Source: Superficieibacter sp. 1612_C1 | Lineage (GTDB): Bacteria > Pseudomonadota > Gammaproteobacteria > Enterobacterales > Enterobacteriaceae | Direction: 5' to 3' | Assembly: GCF_015234305.1 (NCBI RefSeq) | Contig: NZ_JADGMI010000003.1 | Span: 543,884 to 607,883 of the forward strand | DNA: 64,000 nucleotides | Shown: in pieces, positions 40,028 to 47,131 of the stretch | How positions within the stretch are numbered: the first letter of the stretch is position 1 | Layout: the number at the start of each line of letters is the position of its first letter | Notes under the pieces: model-generated | The model's database searches: none | The model's input: only the letters and a program-made list of their open reading frames with translations | Told to the model about the DNA's origin: nothing | Program-made: the position numbers and the translations under genes

Positions 40028-40642
40028 ATGGCAAAATATGCATATTATGATCCAGAATCATTCATTGTTCTGGACTGGATGGATACCGATCTCTACAACT
40101 ATCCAGAAAGAGGATCTTTAATTGAATTAAATGATCAGCAATGGCAAGAATACGCAAACAGCAACAAATGCGTTTGGATTAATAGCGAAACTAAGTCATT
40201 TATTACTGCTCAACCACCAGGTCATTTTTACAAGTTGGAAAAAGGTGAGTGGGTATTTGATGAGAATCATATGTTGTTGGCTCTTGTCGAAATAAAAAAA
40301 AGTAAAATCCAGCAAATCAAAACTCACCGTAATGAAGTTACCGCCGACTACATCATCATCGACGGCAACCATTTCCACAGTGACGCCAACAGCCGTATCC
40401 AGCAACTGTCGCTGACCAGGATGGGCCAGGCCAAACAAATCCCGGAAGGGTTAATGTGGCAGACCAAAAATAACGGTCTGATTGCCTTAACTAACGACAT
40501 TGCCGCGCAGTTCGAGTCCGTCACGATGGATCACGATATGCGCCTGTTCGCCAACGCGCAGCAGCATATTGCGGCGGTCGAGGCACTGGAAGATATCCAG
40601 GCGGTGATGGAGTATGACTATTCAACAGGCTGGCAGCCATGA
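40028..40642 (+). CDS. Tail fibre assembly chaperone (gpG-like)
   Basis: This 204-residue protein resembles tail fibre assembly proteins: an N-terminal variable part matching the AT-rich fibre tip in composition, and a conserved C-terminal part (KIQQIKTHRNEVTADYIIIDGNHFHSDANSRIQQLSLTRMGQ). It helps the fibre fold and normally co-evolves with the fibre tip. It overlaps the next gene by four bases. Confidence 0.88.
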   Translation: MAKYAYYDPESFIVLDWMDTDLYNYPERGSLIELNDQQWQEYANSNKCVWINSETKSFITAQPPGHFYKLEKGEWVFDENHMLLALVEIKKSKIQQIKTHRNEVTADYIIIDGNHFHSDANSRIQQLSLTRMGQAKQIPEGLMWQTKNNGLIALTNDIAAQFESVTMDHDMRLFANAQQHIAAVEALEDIQAVMEYDYSTGWQP

Positions 40643-41094
40643 GTGAAACCGTTGTCTGGCTCGCCTGCTACAAAGGCCGGGCTGAGCACCGGGGGATCGC
40701 CAGAATCGCCGACTGGGTGACGCGCAAAGTAACGCGCGGCATCTATTCCCACTGCGAGCTGGCCGTGGCTCGCGGTGAGAATGAATACCTTTGTTACTCG
40801 TCATCTCTGCGTGACAGAGGAGTACGCGGCAAGCTGATGCCATTACCGGCGGATAAGTGGGATAAACTGCCGCTTAACGTCAGCCTACAGGAGGTAGAGG
40901 CGTTTTTTCGCCAACACTGCGGCAAGCGCTATGACTGGCGGGGAGCGCTGGGCCTGCTATGTTGCAATACACAACGTCAGGATCGGCTATTTTGCAGCGA
41001 GTTTTGTGCGGAATTCTTGCAGTTAAAAGAAAGCTGGCGCTATTCGCCCAGTCACCTGTATGCCCTGGTCAGCAGCTGGCAATACCATCCATAA
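40639..41094 (+). CDS. Permuted papain/NlpC-P60-like hydrolase of the tail cluster
   Basis: This 151-residue protein has the circularly permuted papain-like pattern: a His motif first (YSHCELAVA) and the Cys motif later (DRLFCSEFCAEFL). Similar proteins close Mu-like tail operons in enterobacteria. It has no signal peptide. It may trim murein from the particle or act on the cell wall; that is inferred. It is the last gene of the tail cluster. Confidence 0.7.
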   Translation: MSETVVWLACYKGRAEHRGIARIADWVTRKVTRGIYSHCELAVARGENEYLCYSSSLRDRGVRGKLMPLPADKWDKLPLNVSLQEVEAFFRQHCGKRYDWRGALGLLCCNTQRQDRLFCSEFCAEFLQLKESWRYSPSHLYALVSSWQYHP

Positions 41095-41098
41095 ATAA

Positions 41099-41119
41099 CG
41101 CCGGGCTTTATGCCCGGCG
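41099..41119. terminator. Terminator between tail cluster and RNA-repair module
   Basis: CGCCGGGC pairs with GCCCGGCG around TTTAT between two convergent gene ends; the minus-strand side is followed by TTATTT. It overlaps the last codons of the nucleotidyltransferase gene. Confidence 0.75.
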
Positions 41120-41893
41120 CATTACCGTCTGAAACAACAAACGATCCAGTTCTCCGACATCGCCTTCCCGGCTATCCGGAAGCACAGGCGGGATCTCTCC
41201 CCGGGCCAGTTCCGCGCGAATAAACGCATGCAGTCGCGGGCGGCGCGGGCCATATTCGGCTTCCCCGGCGCGCTGTTTACGCTCCACCAGTTCATCAATC
41301 TCCTGACGTAACGCGCCGTCCAGATCGCTTCCCGCCAGCAGCTCAGCAAAACGCATTGGCGGCACGCCCTTCCCCGCTTCCACCCAGCGTACCGCCAGCA
41401 AGGGACGCAGCACGTAGAAGTATTTTTTTAGCCGTACCTCATTCCCCTGCAAATAGCCGCGAAAATTTTTCCGCGCCATGGAGTAATAGTGCCAGCGTGC
41501 GCGCAGTGGTGAGAACCATTGTGGGACCAGCGATTTGAGTACCGATATCGTCATCTCATCCTGCTGATAAACGATGGGTGAGTCCAGCCACTCGATAAGC
41601 GTAGGGTTAGCATTTTTCAACAGGCCAAGCGCTTTACGCCATTCCCAGCCGCAGACGTCCAGCTCATCATCTATCGGCAGTTCGATAACATCGCGCGCAG
41701 CCTCCACGCGCAGATACCACTCGGGCGCATGAACATATAAAAATCGCACATCGTAGTCGCTGTCCGGGGAGGCGAATCCCCAGCCACGGCTGCCCGATTC
41801 GCAGGCGTACAGCACTTTTACCGCGTATTTTTGCTCAACTTCACTCAGCACCCGCCTTACGCGGGCCTGCATTGCCTCACTGACACCGTTCAT
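41108..41893 (-). CDS. RlaP-type Pol-beta-fold nucleotidyltransferase
   Basis: This 261-residue protein has the Pol-beta superfamily core near its start: GS at residues 34-35 (ESGSRGWGF), the metal-binding pair D46-x-D48 (SDYDVRF) and a probable third Asp in DELDVCGW (about 79). It matches the family called RlaP (RNA-ligase-associated polymerase beta), proposed to add nucleotides or modify RNA ends in repair pathways. It overlaps the slipin gene by one base (TGATG), so the two are coupled. It is the last gene of the predicted sigma54 operon. Its substrate is unknown; a tRNA-like RNA encoded in the same transcript is an obvious candidate. Confidence 0.85.
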   Translation of the reverse strand: MNGVSEAMQARVRRVLSEVEQKYAVKVLYACESGSRGWGFASPDSDYDVRFLYVHAPEWYLRVEAARDVIELPIDDELDVCGWEWRKALGLLKNANPTLIEWLDSPIVYQQDEMTISVLKSLVPQWFSPLRARWHYYSMARKNFRGYLQGNEVRLKKYFYVLRPLLAVRWVEAGKGVPPMRFAELLAGSDLDGALRQEIDELVERKQRAGEAEYGPRRPRLHAFIRAELARGEIPPVLPDSREGDVGELDRLLFQTVMRRA

Positions 41894-43029
41894 CAGGCCT
41901 CTCCTTTTATATTCACCAGACCGTGCAGCACCTGGTCAAGGCCGCCGAAAACCGAGATTTTATCGATGCGTTCTGCCACACGTTCCAGCGTTTCCAGCTC
42001 CTTCAGACGCAACGCCACCGGGTTGCTCTCCATCACTTTAGCCGTGTTCAACAGCGAACGGGTCGCCGCCGTCTCTTCCCGTCGACGGATAACGTTGGCC
42101 TGGGCCGATTTCTCCGCCTCAACCAGCTTTGTCAGAATGGTTTTCATATCGCCCGGCAGCACAATATCTTTCACGCCCAGCGAGGCCACGGTCATACCAA
42201 AGGACGCCATGCGTTCCGCCACCTGCGCGCTCACCACGTCATCGATAATCTGCTTATTTTCCAGCAGTTCATCCAGCGTGCGGGTGCCTACCGCTTCGCG
42301 CAGCGCGAATTGTAATTCCCGGTAGAGATGATCCACCGGCTTCGTCAACTGGCTAAACGCCTGCAAAACATCGCTATAGTTCCAGTTCGCTGCCAGATTC
42401 AGGCGCAAATTCACTTTATCCCGCGTTAAAATTTCCTGACCGGCCACTTCCAGTACCTGAAGACGCAAATCGACGATTTCCGCTTCTACCAGATGGTTCA
42501 CTTTCCAGTACGCGGTGAGGCCCGGCGGCAGTAACGCCTGGGTTTCTCCATCGATTTTCAATACGCCGGCATGCCACGCAGGCACGTTGACCGTCAGGAT
42601 AATGTCGCGTCCTTTCACCGCCTTATCGCGAGCACGAGGCTGTAATACCGCCTGCATAATTTCCGTCGGGACGTGAACATCGCGAGTATCCATTCTTACC
42701 AGCCGCAGGTTCTCGCTATCCTGCCAGAACAGACGGCGGGAGGCGGGCGGAATAATCTCCAGCAGCACGCCGTGCGAATAGAGCGCGGCGGCTTCGTTCT
42801 CTGTGGTATCTGCAACCAGGCAATATTTGTCTACCCACTCCGGATGGAAACGACGCAGCGTGTCCGCCAAATCAGCCGGAACCTCGCTACCATCACGCGC
42901 AATCAGCGTCACGTCCGGGGTGGTAAACCACGGCAAGCGGTGCTCACCCGCTTCCAGAATCTGATAGTAATCACCCTCTTTTGCCAGTAACCCTAACTGA
43001 CCATTACGAATTTTCATTTTTTTATTCAT
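41893..43029 (-). CDS. Soluble slipin (SPFH/band-7 protein) of the RtcR module
   Basis: This 378-residue protein carries an SPFH/band-7 domain in its second half (about 140-330: DIILTVNVPAWHAGVLKIDG, TAYWKVNHLVEAEIVDLR, RDKVNLRLNLAANWNYSDV, and the helix VVSAQVAERMASFGMTVASLGVKDIVLPGDMK) followed by a charged helical tail that should oligomerise. Unlike stomatins it has no N-terminal membrane hairpin; the N-terminus is KIRNGQLGLLAKEGDYYQIL. The ATG at 43029 follows GGGAG at seven bases. Slipins with RlaP are known partners of RtcR-type regulators in some bacteria. Role unknown; a scaffold for RNA-end processing is inferred. Confidence 0.88.
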   Translation of the reverse strand: MNKKMKIRNGQLGLLAKEGDYYQILEAGEHRLPWFTTPDVTLIARDGSEVPADLADTLRRFHPEWVDKYCLVADTTENEAAALYSHGVLLEIIPPASRRLFWQDSENLRLVRMDTRDVHVPTEIMQAVLQPRARDKAVKGRDIILTVNVPAWHAGVLKIDGETQALLPPGLTAYWKVNHLVEAEIVDLRLQVLEVAGQEILTRDKVNLRLNLAANWNYSDVLQAFSQLTKPVDHLYRELQFALREAVGTRTLDELLENKQIIDDVVSAQVAERMASFGMTVASLGVKDIVLPGDMKTILTKLVEAEKSAQANVIRRREETAATRSLLNTAKVMESNPVALRLKELETLERVAERIDKISVFGGLDQVLHGLVNIKGEA

Positions 43030-43204
43030 TTTATACTCCCTGCGTTTATCAATGCTGAGGCGGGTGCAGTTGCGAAGCCGACGGGGAAGCGCCATCCGTT
43101 ACCTGACGATTTTGCCGACGACCCGGCATCATTACCGGCCCCAACCTGAGGCAATCCTGACTGCGGACTGCCGGGTACTGCCTATGTAAACAACCAGTGT
43201 TCAC

Positions 43205-43351
43205 CTGTTGGGCGAATACGGGAATCGAACCCGAGTTAACCGACTTTTCGCAAATGTCTTTCCGCTGGCGGAACGCTCCCTGGATAACGACCCGTGCCGT
43301 TCCCGGAGCGCCGGCGGGGCGGTAACCCCTGCGTAACCCGGCGTGCTGACG
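43205..43351 (-). ncRNA. tRNA-like RNA (YrlA/Y-RNA-like) in the sigma54 operon leader
   Basis: Read on the minus strand, the leader contains a T-arm of tRNA type: CGGG-TTCGATT-CCCG (43233-43219). It is enclosed by GCGAA (43251-43247) and TTCGC (43216-43212), which act as an acceptor-like helix, and preceded by a short D-like stretch AGTCGGTTAA. There is no anticodon arm. Upstream, CGCTCC (minus strand, about 43312-43307) pairs with GGAGCG to give a second domain. This layout resembles YrlA, the Y RNA with a tRNA-like module found next to rtcBA/rsr in Salmonella. The start is set by the sigma54 promoter; the 3' end is a guess. Confidence 0.6.
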
Positions 43352-43361
43352 GATAGACTTT

Positions 43362-43377
43362 TGCCAGAAGCGTGCCA
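43362..43377 (-). promoter_or_regulatory. Sigma54 (-24/-12) promoter of the slipin operon
   Basis: The minus strand reads TGGCACGCTTCTGGCA, matching TGGCACG-N4-TTGCA with one mismatch and correct GG/GC spacing. Transcription would start near 43351. The RtcR-type activator gene is divergent and 136 bp away. Confidence 0.8.
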
Positions 43378-43402
43378 GAATGCGATTTTGTGGAATAAAA
43401 TT

Positions 43403-43454
43403 TTTAAGTATCTGATATTTAGTAATTTTATTTTTACATGGTTTAAGTACCTGA
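43403..43454. promoter_or_regulatory. Direct repeats, candidate RtcR enhancer sites
   Basis: TTTAAGTATCTGA (43403-43415) and TTTAAGTACCTGA (43442-43454) match at 12 of 13 bases, 39 bp apart. They lie 26-90 bp upstream of the sigma54 promoter, where an enhancer-binding protein would act, and also near the rtcR-like gene's own promoter. Confidence 0.5.
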
Positions 43455-43512
43455 GTTCAGATGCTATGCTTAACTTATCTTTTAGAAGTGTTATTTATCT
43501 TTAAGGATAAGA

Positions 43513-45096
43513 ATGAAAAAGCGGCGGGTGGTGATTGGCGTTATTGGTACGGTACTGGATAAACGCGGTAAACGGGCTAATCGCTGGGTGAAATGGCGGC
43601 CAACGGTGGGGCTATGTCAGCAGCCCGACCTGCCTGTCGATCGCCTGGAGCTACTCTACCAGGCCAAAGACCGGGGAATGACGGAACAGCTTCGGGGAGA
43701 TATCCAGGAGGTCTCCCCGCAAACTGAGGTACGTACGCATACCGTCGCCATTGACGATCCGTGGGATTTTGAAGAGGTTTACGCGGCGTTCCTCGATTTT
43801 GCCAGCCATTACTCTTTTGATACCGAGCACGAAGAGTATCTGGTGCATATTACTACCGGCACGCACGTCGCGCAGATTTGCTGGTTCCTGCTGACGGAAG
43901 CGCGCTATCTTCCCGCCAGCCTGCTGCAAACTGGCCCACTAAAAAATCGCGAGGACGACAATCGCGCGGCGGGAACGTATTCAATTATCGACCTCGATCT
44001 CAGCCGTTACAGCACGCTGACCAGCCGTTTTCAGCGCGAACAACAACAATCTGTCTCGTTTCTGAAAAGTGGGATTGATACCCGCAACGCGACGTTTAAC
44101 CGGATGATCGATCAGATTGAGCGAGTGGCCTTACGTTCCGATGCGCCGATATTGCTCACCGGCCCAACGGGTGCGGGTAAGTCCTTCCTCGCAAAACGAA
44201 TTTATCAGCTACGCCAGTCACGCCATCTGGTCGCGGGTAAACTGGTGGCAGTGAACTGTGCCACGCTGCGGGGTGATAACGCGATGTCGACGCTGTTTGG
44301 TCATGTAAAAGGGACATTTACCGGCGCGCTCCAGCCGCGAACGGGCCTGCTGCGCGAAGCCGATGGCGGCGTGCTGTTTCTGGATGAGATTGCGGAACTG
44401 GGCCTTGATGAACAAGCCATGCTGCTGAAAGCGATAGAGGAAAAAACGTTTTTCCCGTTCGGCTCAGATAAAGAAGTTCATAGCGACTTCCAGCTTATCG
44501 CCGGGACACATCGCGATATGCAGACGTGGGTGGCTGAGGGCCGCTTCCGGGAAGATCTCTATTCCCGTATTAATATGTGGACCTTTGCCCTGCCCGGCCT
44601 GGCGGAACGGCGGGAAGATATTGCGCCCAACGTTGAGTATGAACTGCAACGTTTCGCGGCTGACCGTCAGATGCAGGTCCGCTTTGATAAAGAGGCCCGC
44701 GAGCATTATCTCCGTTTCGCCCGCTCGCCACAGGCCGCCTGGCGAGGGAATTTCCGCGAACTGGGTTCGTCCGTCGCCCGTATGGCTACGCTTGCCGAAC
44801 AGGGACGGATCACCATGGAACTGGTTGAAGAAGAGATCCTACGCCTGAAACAAAGCTGGCAGCCCTCATCACAGCTCTCCCTTCCGGCAATAAGCGAAGA
44901 GATCGACCTTTTTGAGCAGAGCCAGCTGGAAACGGTGATCCGCGTTTGTCGCCAGTGCAACTCGCTCTCGGAGGCCGGAAGGATGCTGTTTGCCGTCTCG
45001 CGGCAGAAGAAAAGCAATCCGAATGACGCCGATCGCCTGCGTAAATATCTGGCGCGCTTTGGATTGAGCTGGGAAAGTGTGCGCAGCGACAGGTGA
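43513..45096 (+). CDS. rtcR: RtcR-family CARF/AAA+ sigma54 activator
   Basis: This 527-residue protein matches E. coli RtcR along its length but is clearly diverged. The N-terminal CARF domain (about 1-185, with YLVHITTGTHVAQICWFLL) senses an RNA-derived ligand. The AAA+ domain has Walker A GPTGAGKS (217-224), the sigma54-contact loop as GTFTGA (267-272; usually GAFTGA) and Walker B VLFLDEI (287-293). A C-terminal helix-turn-helix (CNSLSEAGRMLFAVSRQKK) follows. It is divergent from the slipin operon and should drive its sigma54 promoter. No rtcB or rtcA is nearby, so this may be a second copy beside a canonical rtc locus elsewhere. Confidence 0.93.
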   Translation: MKKRRVVIGVIGTVLDKRGKRANRWVKWRPTVGLCQQPDLPVDRLELLYQAKDRGMTEQLRGDIQEVSPQTEVRTHTVAIDDPWDFEEVYAAFLDFASHYSFDTEHEEYLVHITTGTHVAQICWFLLTEARYLPASLLQTGPLKNREDDNRAAGTYSIIDLDLSRYSTLTSRFQREQQQSVSFLKSGIDTRNATFNRMIDQIERVALRSDAPILLTGPTGAGKSFLAKRIYQLRQSRHLVAGKLVAVNCATLRGDNAMSTLFGHVKGTFTGALQPRTGLLREADGGVLFLDEIAELGLDEQAMLLKAIEEKTFFPFGSDKEVHSDFQLIAGTHRDMQTWVAEGRFREDLYSRINMWTFALPGLAERREDIAPNVEYELQRFAADRQMQVRFDKEAREHYLRFARSPQAAWRGNFRELGSSVARMATLAEQGRITMELVEEEILRLKQSWQPSSQLSLPAISEEIDLFEQSQLETVIRVCRQCNSLSEAGRMLFAVSRQKKSNPNDADRLRKYLARFGLSWESVRSDR

Positions 45097-45120
45097 GCGA
45101 TCTCATTCTGTAAATCCAGT

Positions 45121-45154
45121 TATAGCCGGTACTCTACTGGCTATATCTCTTTTT
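45121..45154 (+). terminator. Terminator after the rtcR-like gene
   Basis: TATAGCC pairs with GGCTATA around an 11-base loop and is followed by TCTCTTTTTT. It overlaps the end of the convergent acetyltransferase gene. Confidence 0.8.
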
Positions 45155-45713
45155 TACTTCGGATCATTATCACTGGCTCTGTTTTACAAATATAAGTAGC
45201 ATTATCCGGAATATCAGAAAGTACCAGCGACATCGCACCGATATTCACATTATGCCCAATATTCACCTTCCCCAGAATGCATACCCCCGCGCCAATATTC
45301 ACATTATTACCTATCGTCGCCGCAGCCGGATCGCCCTCTTTTCTCAACCCAATCGTCACGTTTTGATAGATAACCGCGTTATCGCCAATAATAGATTTCC
45401 CTGAAATAACCACCCCGGTCAGGTGAACAAACTTAGGATTAAGGCCGATAGTAGCTTTTAATGCCACGTCAGAGGCATACCGGCACTGTAGTGACCAGTT
45501 TATTTTTTTGGCCACGCGCCGTTGCGGCTTGTTGCCATGAAGATACATTTGGCTGGCAAGACGCCACCACAATAAAAAATGACGATTACGATCTTTATGA
45601 GCAAGCCAGAGGCGAAAAAGACTGAGTTTATTTTTAGTAGTGATTTCTTCACGCCAGAATTTCTTCAAATCCGTACTTTTTTTCGATAATAAAAACATAA
45701 TTATGTGAAGCAT
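45141..45713 (-). CDS. Hexapeptide-repeat acetyltransferase (CysE/serine-acetyltransferase-like)
   Basis: This 190-residue protein has a helical N-terminus and then a left-handed beta helix built from hexapeptide repeats: GVVISGKSIIGDNAVIYQNVTIG, ATIGNNVNIGAGVCILGKVNIGHNVNIGAMSLVL. The arrangement resembles serine acetyltransferases and capsule/O-antigen acetyltransferases. The substrate is unknown. It is AT-rich compared with neighbours and lies at the right end of the island, pointing left toward rtcR. Confidence 0.85.
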   Translation of the reverse strand: MLHIIMFLLSKKSTDLKKFWREEITTKNKLSLFRLWLAHKDRNRHFLLWWRLASQMYLHGNKPQRRVAKKINWSLQCRYASDVALKATIGLNPKFVHLTGVVISGKSIIGDNAVIYQNVTIGLRKEGDPAAATIGNNVNIGAGVCILGKVNIGHNVNIGAMSLVLSDIPDNATYICKTEPVIMIRSKKEI

Positions 45714-45830
45714 CGTCTTTTGACCTTTCCTGTGGCGCGACGTTTAACGATATTGTGGATGATTTCAGCCTCATGTGTAAAGCACTGGCTGCTGTCAACA
45801 GGCCACACTCTCATCCACATGAAGCCTCTT

Positions 45831-45851
45831 CATCATAATTTGTTTGAATAA
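45831..45851 (+). repeat. Right copy of the lysC-end direct repeat (candidate attR)
   Basis: The sequence reads in the LysC frame as HHNLFE-stop and matches the real lysC end (25353-25373) at 19 of 21 bases. A terminator follows at 45882, plausibly the original lysC terminator displaced by the insertion. No integrase gene remains between the two copies. Confidence 0.5.
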
Positions 45852-45881
45852 AATCTCCCCACACGATAAACAATACCTATG

Positions 45882-45906
45882 GCCGGGCTCGATCCCGGCT
45901 TTTTTA
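45882..45906 (+). terminator. Intrinsic terminator, possibly the original lysC terminator
   Basis: GCCGGG and CCCGGC flank CTCGAT and are followed by seven Ts. No gene on the plus strand ends just before it except the lysC-end remnant at 45831-45851. Confidence 0.85.
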
Positions 45907-45945
45907 TAAAAAAACACAACGCACAACATCCCTGAGGAAAACAAG

Positions 45946-46884
45946 ATGCTCTCTATACTGACCCGGCTGTTCCCGCTATGGGCACTGCTGCTCTCCGTTA
46001 TCGCGTATTACACGCCCGCGACGTTCATCCCCATCGGCCCGTGGGTCAGTACGCTGCTAATGCTGATCATGTTTGGCATGGGTGTGCATCTGAACATCGC
46101 CGATTTTAAGCGGGTGCTGTCACGCCCTGCGCCCGTCGCGGCGGGCATTTTTTTGCACTATCTGGTGATGCCGCTGGCAGCATGGCTGCTGGCAATGCTG
46201 TTTAAGATGCCGCCGGATCTTTCTGCCGGGATGGTGCTGGTGGGTAGTGTCGCCAGCGGTACGGCGTCGAACGTGATGATTTATCTGGCAAAAGGCGACG
46301 TGGCGCTGTCCGTCACGATTTCCTCGGTGTCGACGCTGGTCGGCGTGGTGGCAACGCCGCTGCTGACCCGCCTGTATGTGGACGCGCATATTCAGGTAGA
46401 CGTAATGGGAATGCTGGTCAGTATTTTACAGATTGTGGTGATCCCAATCGCGCTCGGTCTGATCGTCCATCACCTGTTTCCGCGCGTGGTACGGGCGGTA
46501 GAACCTTACCTTCCCGCTTTTTCAATGCTCTGTATTCTGGCGATTATTAGCGCCGTGGTTGCCGGTAGCGCCAGCCATATTGCCTCGGTCGGGCTGGTCG
46601 TTATTGTCGCGGTGATCCTGCATAACGCTATCGGTCTGCTTGGCGGGTACTGGGGCGGCAAGCTGTTCGGCTTCGATGAATCCACCTGCCGGACGCTGGC
46701 GATAGAGGTCGGGATGCAGAACTCCGGTCTCGCTGCCGCGCTCGGTAAAATCTATTTCTCGCCGCTGGCCGCCCTTCCTGGCGCGCTGTTCTCTGTCTGG
46801 CACAATCTTTCCGGTTCGCTGCTGGCTGGCTACTGGTCAGGTAAGCCGATTAATGAGAAGCCTAAAGCGGTAAGGCAACATTAA
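45946..46884 (+). CDS. Bile acid:sodium symporter family transporter (PanS-like)
   Basis: This 312-residue membrane protein has about ten hydrophobic helices and the BASS-family pattern ([65 protein letters not shown]). Family members import organic acids with sodium; the Salmonella relative PanS takes up ketopantoate. The actual substrate here is not known. A hairpin terminator follows, so it is monocistronic. Confidence 0.88.
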   Translation: MLSILTRLFPLWALLLSVIAYYTPATFIPIGPWVSTLLMLIMFGMGVHLNIADFKRVLSRPAPVAAGIFLHYLVMPLAAWLLAMLFKMPPDLSAGMVLVGSVASGTASNVMIYLAKGDVALSVTISSVSTLVGVVATPLLTRLYVDAHIQVDVMGMLVSILQIVVIPIALGLIVHHLFPRVVRAVEPYLPAFSMLCILAIISAVVAGSASHIASVGLVVIVAVILHNAIGLLGGYWGGKLFGFDESTCRTLAIEVGMQNSGLAAALGKIYFSPLAALPGALFSVWHNLSGSLLAGYWSGKPINEKPKAVRQH

Positions 46885-46894
46885 CCCTGCCACG

Positions 46895-46920
46895 ATGGAG
46901 GGGTTCTCCCTCCATTTCTT
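46895..46920 (+). terminator. Terminator after the BASS transporter
   Basis: ATGGAGGG pairs with CCCTCCAT around GTTCT, followed by TTCTT. Confidence 0.75.
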
Positions 46921-46984
46921 GCCGCATTTCTTTTGAACTTCGTCACAAAACCACAAATTACCACATAAAACAAATATTCATATT

Positions 46985-47005
46985 ATTCATTTAAATTCAA
47001 TGAAT
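46985..47005. promoter_or_regulatory. Palindrome upstream of the EIIC-like operon, candidate operator
   Basis: ATTCATT and AATGAAT form a perfect 7-bp inverted repeat with a 7-base spacer, about 130 bp before the first gene of an operon that ends in a DeoR-type repressor. The assignment to that repressor is inferred. Confidence 0.4.
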
Positions 47006-47131
47006 TAATTAATAAACGATTTTATGTAATTGATTTTCAGCGCTTACACAATGTTGATTTATTTTGTTTTAATTGGGATTATGATTTCACTACAACACAG
47101 ATAAAACCCTTACCCTATCTTCGAGGCCGCT

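Noticed and set aside
25416-41094. Complete Mu- or P2-type prophage
   Set aside because: No transposase, integrase, repressor, portal, terminase or capsid gene is present anywhere in the window.
43205-43255. A normal tRNA gene or tRNA fragment used as an integration site
   Set aside because: There is no anticodon arm and no 7-bp acceptor, and the element lies within the leader of a sigma54 operon; a tRNA-like regulatory or Y-type RNA fits better. A tRNA-end remnant is not fully excluded.
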